Below, piece after piece: positions 22,630 to 33,545 of a stretch of 64,000 bases of DNA (the first letter of the stretch is position 1; the number at the start of each line of letters is the position of its first letter). The DNA is taken from the NCBI GenBank assembly GCA_008711295.1, contig VUYV01000046.1, forward strand, positions 2,565,225-2,629,224, read 5' to 3'. Source of the DNA: Anarhynchus alexandrinus (taxonomy: Eukaryota; Chordata; Aves; Charadriiformes; Charadriidae). A program made the position numbers and the translations under genes. The notes beneath the pieces were generated by a model. That model made no database searches. It was not told the origin of the DNA and saw only the letters and a list, made by a program, of their open reading frames with translations.

Positions 22630-24131
22630 AGAGAAGCATGGGAGTGACACAACAATGTTTGAGTGAATGTGCAATAGCGAGTTCCTTCAGTCTGTTCCAC
22701 AATGTGCTGAGTACACTGGGGCACATTTGAAATGTCTTTATGCTAATGCGTGCAGCATGAGGAATAAACAAGAGGAGCTAGAAGCTTTGGTCCATTCCCA
22801 GAGCTACGACATCATTGGCATAAGTGAAACCTCGTGGGATGAGTCCTGTGAGTGATGTGCCATGATGGATGGTTCTGGGCTTTTCAGGAGGGATAGACAG
22901 GGCAGGCAAGGTAGGCGGGTAGTGCTGTATGTAAGGGAGGAGTTAGATTGTATGGCACTTGCAGTTGGCGATGACACAGTTGAGAGCCTCTGGGTAAGGA
23001 TGAAGAGTAAAGCAAATAAAGCAGATGTTGTGGGTGTCTATTATCAACCACACAGCCAGGACAACACCACCAATGAATTATTCTACAATGAATTAAGGGA
23101 TACAAGGGATATCTCTAGATCAGCTGCCCTTGTCCTTATGGGTGATTTTAACTTGCCAGACATCAACAGGGAATATCATACAGTGAACACAAATAGATCC
23201 ACGAAATTTCTGAAGCACACTGAAGATAACTTCTTGGTGTAGGTACCAAGGGAGTCGACTATGAAAGGTGCCCTCCTAGATTTGTTGTTTGTAGCCAGAG
23301 AGGAACTCACGGGCAAAGTGGCTGTATTGGTCACAGTGACTATGAAGTAGTTGAGTTTCAAATTGTTGGTGATAGGAGAAAAACTGCCAGCAAAACTTCA
23401 ACCCTGCATATGGGGAGAGCAGACTTCGGGCTGCTGAAGGAGCTGGTCAGTAAGGTTTCCTGGGAATCCACTTTTGAAGGTATTAGGATCCATGAATGCT
23501 GTTCACTTTTAAAGATCCATCTCATAAGAGTGCAGGTGCAGGCAATTCCAAAGAGTTAGAAGTGAAGCAACCAGGGCAATGGACTAATATGGGTTAAACT
23601 CAGAATCTTACTTTGTGGANACAGAAGACCGGGTTGGCTGAGCAGGAGCCATCTTCTCAAACTTAGGCAGAAAAGGAAACCATATGGACATTGGAAGCAA
23701 GGACATGAGACATGATAGGACTACAGAGATGCTGTTCAGCCCTGTAGGGAGAAAATTTATGCTGCCAAAGCTCAATTATGGTTTAAGCTGGCCAGCACTG
23801 TAAAGGACAATAAAAAGGACTTTTAAAAATATGCTAACAGTAAAAGGAGGATCAGAGATCAGGCAACTGGTCCGTCGATTGATGAAGTTAGTCACTTCAC
23901 AAATAAGGATGTAGAGAAAGCAGAGAATTTTAGTGCCTTCTTTGCCTCTGTCTTCAACACTGACAACAGGCCTTGGAATTCCAGGAACCCTGTGTTGGAA
24001 GACCATGACTGAGGAGATGATAAACTCCCAGCTGGCTCTAAACTTGTTCGAGACTTGCTGCTCCGTCTGGATGTAAATAAGTCTACAGGACCCAATGGGA
24101 TTCATCCCAGGGTACTAAAAGAGCCGGCTGA
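22630..24131 (+). pseudogene. CR1 ORF2 remnant: endonuclease and RT N-terminus
   Basis: The apurinic/apyrimidinic-type endonuclease domain is readable: LYANACSMRNKQEELEAL, then ISETSWDE (catalytic Glu kept), an in-frame TGA at 22853-22855, then WVRMKSKANKADVVGVYY and MGDFNLPDI (Asp and Asn kept). A TAG at 23240-23242 follows. The terminal catalytic SDH triplet reads SDY (Tyr codon at 23341-23343), so the general-base His is lost. Past the lone N, the linker (AAKAQLWFKLASTVKDNKKD) and the first RT segment run to about 24131, where the core is deleted. In an active element this protein nicks the target and reverse-transcribes the RNA; here both activities are gone. Confidence 0.88.
23594..23620. 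other. Probable gap-fill artefact ending in a single N
   Basis: GGGTTAAACTCAGAATCTTACTTTGTGGA occurs twice: at 23591-23619, immediately before the N, and at 24486-24514 in unique DNA beyond the CR1 3' end. Removing about 30 bases here would rejoin the CR1 reading across GGACTAATATGGG and AAGACCGGG. The extra copy therefore looks pasted in at a GGG microhomology during gap closure. Confidence 0.75.
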
Positions 24132-24428
24132 TCTCTCTCTGGTGATCAGCGATAGGATATGAGGAAATGGAATGAAGCTGTGTCAGGGCAAGTTCAGATG
24201 GAATGTTAGGAAAAGGTTCTTCATTGAGAGGGTGGTCGGTCACTGGAACAGGCTCCCCAGGGAAGTGGTCAGGGCACAAGCCTGCCAGAGTTCAAGGAGG
24301 ATCTAGATGATGCTCTTAGTCATATCGTTTAGTTTTAGGTAGTCCTGCAAGGAGCAGAGATTTGGACTCGATGATCCTTTTTGGTCCCTTCGAACTCAAG
24401 ATATTTTATAATTCTATAATTCTATGAC

Positions 24429-26904
24429 AAGTAACCCAGAAAAGAACGATATGTGCATGTATTTCAAGGCTGGTATATACTAATTGGGTTAAACTCAGAA
24501 TCTTACTTTGTGGACAATGAGGAAGCACGCCTTATATATATATGAAGTCAAATAATTTATTGTTACTGTAATCTGAAATCTTAGGAGTCTAATGTTACTA
24601 TCCTTTTCCCTGATGTTATGTTCATTCTCTCACTTTTTCTGGTTGTATGGTCAATGGTTTCATTCTGATGATGGTGATGGGGATGTTATGGTGAGTCACC
24701 ATTCTCTGAAGCCCTTTGCAGGGAGGAATATGATGTTAATGGTAGTGGTTTCTTTTTCCTCAATTTAGGAGACCACTTAGGGTCATTTGTATGTTTTTGC
24801 TAACATGCTTTTACACTTTTGCTCTTTATTCACTGGTCTGCAGCTCCATATTACATACAAATATACAAATATACAATATACGGTGCCCTTTATGTGTGTT
24901 AGATACTACTTCTGTATTCTCTTTCATACCCCTAAAACCAGTCTTGTCTACCTCCATATCTGCATTTCTTTAACTGGCCATGGGTGAGTTGATTATAGCT
25001 GCAGGGTCTCGAGTGCCAAACTTGTGTCCCACCTCTTATCATCCCATGTCTGTACCCCTCTCTGCTGTATCCTGTTTTTCCACTTCTCAAAGCTTCTGTT
25101 ATCATACCAGACCCATATTTCTCTACACTAGTTCATAGAATTGTAAAATTGTGGTTTGTACCATACAGCAATAAGTAAAATAATACAAATCAGCCATAGC
25201 CAGTCCATCAGAAGAGAAATTGTTATGAACCAAGTTAAAACAAAGCTGCAGACAGGTCAAAAAAGTTCACACAGAGCAAAGCCAACAACTCCAGAGGCCT
25301 TGCAAAATCAGCACAAAGCTTAGCAATGGCAATACAGTATTTCAGGGCTACACGGTAACAAACGTGACAGGGCCAAAAGCAATGCAAATGTAATCTATCA
25401 TTGGCAGTATTTACTGGGAAAGTAAAAATCTATTAACGTCAGGGTGAAATCTCAGACAAGATACTTCCTGGAAAAGGTGTGAAAATTCTTTTCAACATGT
25501 TTAATAAATACTAATTGAAATGCAGAAAAAAATTCCTTGGGTAATCAAGTGAATGAAGAGCCTGTGTTACATGAGTAAATGAGAAGGTTTTAGCTTGATT
25601 ACTTTAGTAAAACAAAAGCTAAGAAGGGATGTGATTGCTACCTATAAATACAGGTTAGAGAGAATGATGTGTGGGAGTGCATGTAGAGAAGGAAGACAGA
25701 AAAGAAAGAGCTATCGGTGATACACAGCCTTGGCACAACACCAAATGAAAACAATGTATTTGGAAACCAGAACAAAATGCCTAAATCTCAGGGCCATGGC
25801 ACTTGGGAACAGCCTTTCAGGAATGATTACGGAGACAAGAAAATCTAACTTTTTCTGAAATGCCATTATATACTGGGGCTTCATGGAACACTGCACTGGC
25901 CTCAGTGCTGCAGACAGACCCTTCCAGTCCACAGCTCCTCCTATGACAGAGAAAAGAATGATTCTTATAGTGACAGCTAATGAGATTTCACAGAAATTAG
26001 TAATGAATGAAGGGTTGAGCAACGGATCCCCATAGTAACAGGACAGTTCTTAGAAAAGATTTATCTGGTGAGAGTTTATTAACTCATTTCTGATGTTATC
26101 CTTTAAATTACTTAGGGTCATAATACTTTCACAATATTTTAAGGGAAGTTGTTTCGCTTATTTTAGTTTGGGTTGTTTGCCTTAATTTCTACCTGGAATT
26201 AGAATGGACTTTTTTTTTTTATTTAATCAGATTTTAATCAAAAAAGATGAAATAAAAAGATTTAATAATTTTGTTTGAGTTTTAATGTTTTCACATAAAC
26301 ACTTTTTAAAATTTACTTAAAATTACTCTTTAAGATTTCAATAATTAAAAAACAGCCTTAGCATTTCAAACGTATATTGTTTTTTCTATGCATAACTTGC
26401 TGACCCATCATGATAGTATTTTAACCAGTCTGTTCTGTTTTATTCTGACATTTAACTTATTGACCACATCTATTTGTTACAACCAGCTGACACAGCTTAT
26501 CTTCTGTTCTTTTTAGGTCACTATGCTTCTTGACTTTGACATTGACAGAAACTAAAGGAAACTGGAATTTCAGGTCTGGTTAAAATATATTCACTTAGGC
26601 CATAAGTTATGTCACTATGCAATAATACCTCATACTTTCCAGCTAAACCACAATTCAGATTTTTAAAAAAATAAGAAAAATATCAAATATAAGGCTTGTG
26701 AGATGAGAAGTGAGAAACTCAGGTAAGGTTGGATATGAAAAATCAAGGCAGCTGGGTAGGGAAGATGCATGGTCAGATGTTGATGCTACATTTTAATATG
26801 TAACACTCAAATCATACTAGTATTTTATGGTGTATTTGCATTTGGAAATGCACAGCAAATCCTATTTGGAGTGACAAAGTCTTTTATTACTATCAGCATG
26901 GGAA
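24429..26904. other. Unique AT-rich DNA, no gene recognised
   Basis: The longest open frame is 103 codons (26022-25711 minus) without a recognisable domain. 24486-24514 is the probable true locus of the sequence duplicated at 23591. 26200-26350 is very AT-rich. No mobile element, RNA gene or exon is seen. Confidence 0.55.
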
Positions 26905-27120
26905 ATCATAGAATCATAGAATAGTTTGGGTCGGAAGGGACATTTAAAGGTCATCTAGTCCAACCCCACTGCAATAAGCAGGGACATCTTAAACTAGACC
27001 AGGTTGCTCAGAGCCCCGTTCAACCCGACCTAGAATGTTTCCAGGGATGGGACATCTACCACCGCTCTGGGCAACCTGGGCCAGTGTTTCACCATCCTCA
27101 GTGTAAAAAATTTCTTCATT
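26905..27120 (-). mobile_element. CR1: CR1 (older, host copy), 3' half
   Basis: This begins at the CR1 terminal octamers (26905-26925 on plus), followed by the reverse complement of GGTTGGACTAGATGACC-type tail sequence and the conserved 3' coding end (ACACTGGCCCAGGTTGCCCAGAG on minus). It stops abruptly at AAATTTCTTCATT. The homologous sequence resumes at 27687, so the two parts are one minus-strand element split by an insertion. Confidence 0.9.
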
Positions 27121-27686
27121 GTATTTCTGCCCCTCTATGCTGCTCTCGTGAGACCCCACCTGGAGTATTGCATCCAGCTCTGGAGCCGTCAGCACAGCAA
27201 AGACATGGACTTGTTGGTGTGGGTCCGGAGGAGAGCCATGAACATGATTGGAGGGCTGGAGCACCTCTCTGATGAGGAGAGGCTGAGAGAGTTGGGGTTG
27301 TTCAGCCTGGAGAAGAGAAGGCTCCAGGGAAGACCTTACTGCGGCCTTCCAGTACCTAAAGGGGGCCTACAGGAGAGCTGGGGAAGGCCTTTTTACTAGG
27401 GCATGTAGTGATAGGACGAGGGGGAATGGCTTTAAACTGGAAGAGGGTAGACTTAGATTAGATATTAGGAAGAAATTTTTCACTTTGAGGGTGGTGAGGC
27501 ACTGGAACAGGTTGCCCAGAGAAGTTGTGGAAGCTCCATCCCTGGAGGTGTTCAAGGCCAGGCTGGATGGGGCTTTGAACAACCTGTGGGAGGTGGGAGG
27601 TGTCCCTGCCTATGGCAGGGGGGTTGGAACTCGATGATCTTCAAGGTCCTTTCCAACCTAAACCATTCTATGATTCTATGATTCTA
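27121..27686 (+). mobile_element. CR1: Younger CR1 nested inside minus-strand CR1
   Basis: This is a 5'-truncated plus-strand CR1 of about 566 bp. It encodes the C-terminal tail of ORF2: LSCETPPGVLHP-type sequence in one frame and MRPHLEYCIQLWSRQHSKDM, then [19 protein letters not shown], in the next. It ends with CCAACCTAAACCATTCTATG and octamer repeats at 27662-27686. It interrupts the opposite-strand CR1 whose halves lie at 26905-27120 and 27687-28141, so it inserted later. No clear target-site duplication is visible, as is usual for CR1. Confidence 0.92.
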
Positions 27687-28141
27687 CATCTATTCTAAAT
27701 CTCCCCTCTTTTAGTTTAAAACCATTACCCCTTGTCCTATCACAACAGGTCCTGTTAAAAAGTTTGTCCCCATCTTTCCTGTAGGCCCCCTTTAAGTACT
27801 GAAAGGCTGCAATAAGATCTCCCTGGAGCCTTCTCTTCTCCAGGCTAAATTAGCCCAACTGTCTCAGCCTGTCCTCATAGGAGAGGTACTCCAAATCATC
27901 TTTGTGGTCTCCTCTGGACCAGTTACAACAGGTCCAATTCTTTCCTGTGCTGAGGGCTCCAGAGCTGGACACAGTACTCCAGGTGGTGTCTCACCAGAGC
28001 AGAGTAGAGGGGCAGAATCACCTCCCTCGCCCTTCTGGCCATGGTGCTTTTCATGCAGCCCATGATACAATTGGCTTTCTGGGCTGTGAGAGCACATTGT
28101 TGACTCACGTCCAGCTTTTCATCCATCAGTAGCCCCAAATA
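27687..28141 (-). mobile_element. CR1: CR1 (older, host copy), 5' half
   Basis: This continues the minus-strand element after the nested insertion. On minus it encodes the ORF2 tail: [40 protein letters not shown], then [20 protein letters not shown]. The element ends in unique DNA at about 28141, its 5' truncation point. Confidence 0.9.
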
Positions 28142-29289
28142 GTTTGATGTAGAGAAGAAATAATATTTGAATTAGTACAGAGTTGAATCCACACATTCTG
28201 ATTTAATAAATAAAGCATTACTTATATAGTCATGTTGTCCTGCCTGTAATAGAGCCGGTATAATAAACTAATAAAAAATAGATATGAATTTACTATAACT
28301 TAAATGACATGTTAAAATTCCATATTAAAATATCAACATTCATATATGATTTTTGCTAAAGCCAAATATTCTGGGAATTTAGTTTTACTGGTAATTTTAA
28401 AAAGATTAAGTACTTCTTATTTCGAAGTAAAACATCAAACTGTCAATTCTTCATGACACAAATTTTAAATTTCTTTCACTTCTGATTTACATGCTTCTTA
28501 AAGAGTTTTTCTAAATATCTTTTGCTAGTATATATGATTATTTTCTCATATTTCTTGGTGAAAAAATATTTTTATGTATAATAAATGTAAAATTATATAC
28601 TGACATATAATACATCTCCCTTTTGCTGAAGCACAACTTGTTTAACCAAGGTTTTGTTATTGTTTGTAGTTTACTTTTCATATCACAGTACTATCCACAC
28701 TGGATTTAATTTTCACAGTGTGAACTCAATTTCTGCAAATTCTGAATCATCAAAAGTAACCAGGAGTTTTGCTATTTTAGGTCTTTACCTGTATTTTTTT
28801 TTCATAGTATCTTAACTGCTCTTTAGATAAAATGGAGAAACACTAACCTCCACGTTTAAAGATAGGGAACAAATAACAGGGAGATTTAATGAGTTGTCCA
28901 AGATCAGATAGCAAATTTCTAATACTGATGAAAAATGAAATTCAGTGCTGAGCATTTTAATCTGCCTGTACTAATTATGAAAGGAAGGCAAATAACAAAA
29001 TATAAACATATTTCTTTTTGGTTTCGCCTTGTATTTCCCTTATCTCAACCCTTTATAGATACGTAATAAGTAACACACTCCCTTTGGTTCATCAATATAT
29101 ACAGATATGCCCATGTAAAGTGGTTCAAGTAGAACAGATCCTGAAACACATAACTGGGACATGGAAACTGAGATGAAGAAGGAACTGAATTCCCCAGCAG
29201 TAATGTCTCTGGTGTTTTATAATGCCTCTAATTCTAGTTGGAGTAGCTTCTTTTCCTAACACTGAGAATTCAAAAATTTTGATGACAAC
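28142..29289. other. Unique, very AT-rich DNA
   Basis: No open frame of note, no recognised repeat and no RNA gene. 28540-28610 is close to pure A/T. Confidence 0.55.
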
Positions 29290-31310
29290 ACCTGCCTTCT
29301 TTTCAACATGGTTTTGCTGGACTTCTTCAGTGCAACTAAATAGGTCAAAGTCCACCCTCTGGAAGCCTAAGGTAGCAGTTCCGCTAACCCCCCTCCTTAC
29401 CTCTATGAGAATCAACAACACTTATCATTTCATGATGGCTATGCCCAAGACAGCCTCCAACCATCACATCACCCACAAGTGATGGCTTCCAACTCCGCCT
29501 GTTTGTTGCCCATGCTGAGTGCATTGGTATAGATGCACTTCAGTTCATCTATTGATCCTGCCACTTTTTTTGGAGGAGAAACCCTAATTCCTCTGTGGCT
29601 GTTCTCAGGTGCTTCTGTGGTTTCTAATATATCAACCACCATTGCATCTTTGCTGCCATGTGGATCTCCATCCACTACTTCCACTGAGATGGCTAAGGTG
29701 CTCCGTGCATTAGTGCAGGGACATTTCAAATGTGCCTCAGTGTACTCAGTACAGTATGGAACAGAGTGAAGGGCCTCGTTAACGCAGCAGCCCTCAAACA
29801 TTGGTGTGCCACCCCCAGGCTTGACTCTAGCAAGCCTGGTTTTATGCCTTTCCCCCTTCAAATCTAGTTTAACGTTCTTTCAATGAGCCCTACTAACTCT
29901 TACACAAACATCCTTGTCCCTCTTTGACATAGGTGTACCCTGTTTGTTGCCAGCAGGCCTGGTGTAGTGTAGACTGACCCATGATCAAAAAAACCAAAAC
30001 TCTGCCAGTGACACCAGTCACAAAGCCAGGTATTAATTAATATTGAATAACTGGGTCTTGTTTCTTCTCTTGTCATTCCCTACAACAGGAAGGATAGATT
30101 AAAATACTCCTTGTGCTCCTGATCCCTTAACTGGCCTTCCCAAGGCCCTAAGTCTCTCTTGACTGCCCTGGGACATCTTATTGCAACTTCATTGCTACCT
30201 ACATGAAAAAGCAATACTGGATAATAATCCAAGGGCCATACCAGGGTAGGAAGTCTTCTCATTACATCTTTAACCTGGGCCCCAGGTAAGCAGCAGACTT
30301 CACTAAGAAATGGTTCAGTCACCACATTAGACCTTCTGTTCCCCTCAGAAGAGCATCTCCTATGACAAGGAGCTGTCTTTTTTTTCTTTATGGAAGCTGG
30401 GTGTAGGCCGACTTAACCTTGGTGACTCCTCCAACCTAGATGAACCATCATCCTCATCATTATTTGGTTCCACTTGCAGAGCCTCATACCTATTATACAA
30501 GTGCACCTGGGAAGGTGGGGGAGTCACAGAGGAGATGTGCCTGCTGCACTGAGGAGGAACTTGTTGCCATTGTCCCCTATCTCTTAAGTCATTGTGTTCA
30601 GCTAGGCAGAGAGATGATAGGGAATCCTCTGTATCATCTGTCCTGTCCACCTGACAGGTCTGTCCCAGGGATGGTAGGGTGCAGTTCCATAGTCTGTCTC
30701 CCTCTCAGACTCCCTGATACTCCTCAACCTACTCACCTCCTCCCGGAGCTCTGTCACCAAGCGGAGGAGTTCCTCTCCCTGGGTGCACCTCCCACACGTG
30801 TGTTTGCTGCTGCCATCAGGTTACTGGTGTGAGAGCCGGGCGCAGCCTGCAGCCTGACACTGGGGTGGCAGCATGTTCCCATCGGAGGTGTCTGGGAAGC
30901 TGCCTCAGTCACGGCTGGTGCAGAGTTTAGAGAGGACATGGCCTTCTGCCAGGTGGATACCATTGCTCCCTGATCCAGCTGGCAGAGTTACAGCACCCTT
31001 CCTGCACACCCTTCTGCGCTAAGTGCCACACCGACCACCGTGCCATGCCCTTGCTGATGTGCCATGCTCTGTTTGCCCTCCCTGTTTGCGGCATTCCTGG
31101 TCACTAGAGCTCCCCAGGGGTTTCTTTTATAGTTGTGGGGGCTTAGCTGCGGTTGTTCCTGGCCCCGCCCAGGTCTCCTCAGCCATTATGGCATGAGCTG
31201 TGGTCTCTTGGCTGGTCTCTCCACTCCCTTGGGGTTCCTCCGGTTCAGGAACACTCCTGTGCACCACGCTAAAGTGCTCTGCTGCTGATCGTGCCGGCAT
31301 GGGAGCTGCT
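29290..31310 (-). mobile_element. CR1: CR1 5' portion, inverted relative to the 21.5-kb copy
   Basis: On the minus strand this reads 5' UTR (about 31310-30964, with the same CTATAAAAG and CCCCTGGGGAGCTCTAGTGA), ORF1 remnant (30963 to about 29870), ORF2 start (LKCPCTNARS at about 29730-29700), then a rearranged segment with a second LKCIYTNALSMGNKQAELEA at about 29540-29480. It then jumps into the endonuclease end, where SDH reads SHH (29432-29440), and the linker ARRGVSGTATL-type sequence. Most of the endonuclease and all of the RT and 3' tail are missing. The downstream (3') boundary near 29290 is approximate because homology fades. Confidence 0.85.
29870..30963 (-). pseudogene. CR1 ORF1 remnant, second copy
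   Basis: The start, MVSTWQKAMSSLNSAPAVTE at 30963, corresponds residue for residue to the copy at 21791 with one change. The coiled-coil part follows in shifted frames (30750-30650). The esterase-like segment reads FHVGSNEVAIRCPRAVKRDL within 30325-30080, so the GxND-type block is again degenerate (GSNE). It ends at a TTAAACTAG-type terminus near 29870. Frameshifts and stops make it non-coding. It is the inverted partner of 21791-22592. Confidence 0.72.
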
Positions 31311-32827
31311 CGCCTTCCTGGTCTTCAGTGAGGAACTCTAGGGTGCTTTCTTACCTAAGAAGTAAGTTTGGCCATGCTGTCCCTTTTAAATGATCCAGAT
31401 TTTTGTGTGGGTTTTTTTTTTTTTCCTTTTCTTCTTTCTTTTTTCTGATTAACTTCTTTTTCTATCAGGAGCTTTTACGTCTTGGGTAAACAAGAGGACC
31501 TTTTTATATGCTACCCTTGCTTTTAGGTGGTCTTTGTTCCTAAAAATGGTTGATAGAACATTCTCAAGTTTGTTTAAGATTAAATTTCTTACCTGAATAA
31601 AAATGGGACCGTAAGGTACCTCTTCTTCTACGCTTTTTTGTTTCTTCCATCAGGAGTTAAATTGAATCACAGCCACAAACGTCCATTGTAACATTTTGAA
31701 AAGTACATACCTGAAGATATTTTTGGCATTATGTGTGTGTCTACAATTTGTTTATTCTTCTTCCAAAGCAGCATAACCAGCAACAGAAGCCTTTTCATTC
31801 CTTTATAACAATTTGCCACTTTCATTTTTCACCAAAAAATTAATTATGCAGCATATTTTACAGTCTTGTCATTAGAGTTATGATACGGGTTTCTGCAGAG
31901 ACCCTTCACAACACGTTAATGGCACAGATGACTGCTCGGGCATTCCATTTCCCTGTTAGTTTTAGGTGGCTCTTTATAGCTGTGCTGTTATCTCTGTACT
32001 GCCATGGCTATGCAGCTATGAGCAAATAAAGCAGCTGCCTGAACGCCATGCCTGAAATACACTGTAATATCCTTGACAATGGCAAAAACATAATTTTTGG
32101 TACCTAGGTGGTTACAGGCCTGGAGTAATGCCACAGAAGAGAATGAAGGCCCACGGATGTGCTGTTTCTCTTGACTTTGATGGGTTTTAGTGACTTGGCC
32201 AAGATCAAAGCAAAGTGGTGCCAGTGGTGCGAACAAAGCATGAAATCTGAGTGTAGGCAATTTTGGCGAGATGAAGATGCTTTCATGACAGCGTAGGCAT
32301 AACAGGCAATGACAGGGACTGCTGGTCCCTGAAAGATGCTCTGTCTTGTGGGATTTGGATCAGGAAGGCAAAGGGGCAGCTGCAGAGGCAAACGTCAGAG
32401 GGGAGCAGCAACCAGGAAGGTGCTTGTGAAATGGATGCTGAACCGACCCGAAATCAGGAACTGAACAAGGGGGAGGTCAGGACAAAGTCTGCCTTGAATT
32501 ACATTGGAATAAGCATAATTGTTCTGACCAGACACCGCATTTAGATGGATGTAAGTACGATCACACTACAGGCAGTAACTAATGTTATTTGTCAGGCGTC
32601 TTCATCTGAAGCCGTTTTTAGGAGAATGCTGTATCCCTACTACGTGATGCCCTATTCGATGAAGCCTACCGGATGGACAAGACTTACAGAAGAAGCACAA
32701 GATATGGATGTGCGCCATACTCCAAACTGCAAGGCAGTTTTAGCGCCACCAAAGTCAAAGGGAATTTCACAACCACACAATTGTTTGCACAATACAGGTG
32801 AGGACTCACATCTGGTCCATGTCCATC
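31311..32827. other. Unique DNA with pyrimidine tract, no gene recognised
   Basis: 31408-31455 is a T-rich pyrimidine tract. A 115-codon open frame starts at 32545 (MDVSTITLQAVTNVICQ) and runs into the LTR at 32828; I recognise no domain, and its last 21 codons are LTR sequence, so it is probably fortuitous. 31988-32391 has two overlapping minus frames of 90-95 codons without known motifs. Confidence 0.45.
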
Positions 32828-33545
32828 TGGTGGCAAGTACCTGTGCATGGGGTGTCCCTGACCAGGTCTTGTTCGGGGGGAGTGTGCAGTGAAGGGCGGC
32901 CTGTGTGCGGAGGTGCCGGGGCTGCCCCGTGGCGGACACAGGCGGTGCCAGCCGGTGCCAGCCGGCTCCAACGGCCCCACCGCAGGACACAGCTGAGCCC
33001 CTCAGCCAAGCTGGGGGCGCCCAGCGGGGGGAAAAGAGGTTTGCGGCAGGGCCGAAGGCGGCCCAGGCAGAGGAGGAGGAAGCCCAGGAGGGAGCAGCAG
33101 CAGAGGGAGCCCGAGGGCGGAGGAGGAGGAGGGCAGGAGGTGCTGCAGGCCCGGAGCAGGGATCCCCTGCAGCCCTGCAGAGACCCCGCTGGAGCAGAGA
33201 CCCAGCCTGCAGCCCGGGGAGGGCCCCAGGCCGCAGCGGGGGGATATTTCCTGCAGGAGCTGCGGCCGTGGAGAGCCCCGGCGGGAGCAGGTTGTCCCTG
33301 AAGGACTGCAGCCCGGGGCAGGGCCCGCGCTGGAGCAGGGAGAGGGGGGAGGAGGGAGGAGCGGCCCAGAGGGGCTGCCAGGGACTGACCGCAGCCCCCA
33401 TCCCACCCCTGCGATCCCCCCGGGGAATGGGGAGAGAGGGCGGGAGGGGGGGGGGTAAGTGGGAATGGGAAAGGGAGTGGGCATTTGTTGTTTTAATGTT
33501 TGTTTCTCATGACCCAAATCTATTTTAATTGACAATAAATATTCA
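32828..33545 (+). mobile_element. Solo endogenous-retrovirus LTR (GC-rich subfamily), lacking U5
   Basis: The LTR begins TGGTGGCAAGTACCTGTGCA. It contains degraded tandem units of the type CTGCAGCCCGGGG...GCTGGAGCAG and ends just after AATAAA (33534-33539). The first 586 bases (32828-33413) appear identical to 62946-63531. The U5 part present in the 62946 copy is missing. Compared with the LTR at 48920-49929, the TATA-type ATATTTAAG segment is replaced by GC-rich DNA. Long proline/glutamine/arginine-rich open frames on both strands (up to 249 codons) are by-products of GC-rich repeated sequence, not genes. No internal retroviral genes flank it. The family name is not assigned; ERVL-like is my best guess. 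Confidence 0.8.

Larger units (their letters stand above)
21495..24428 (+). mobile_element. CR1: CR1 with retained 5' end and internal RT deletion
   Basis: This copy has an apparent 5' UTR (about 21495-21790) containing CTATAAAAG, an ORF1 remnant, the ORF2 endonuclease part, the start of the RT domain and a 3' tail ending in TTCTATAATTCTATGA. The sequence jumps at about 24130 from the RT finger segment ([13 protein letters not shown]) straight to the C-terminal tail (canonical DRTRGNG), so the RT palm with its catalytic motifs is missing. Several stops and frameshifts also occur. Most avian CR1 copies are severely 5' truncated, so one with 5' UTR and ORF1 is uncommon. A lone N with inserted foreign sequence interrupts it at 23594-23620. 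Confidence 0.92.
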
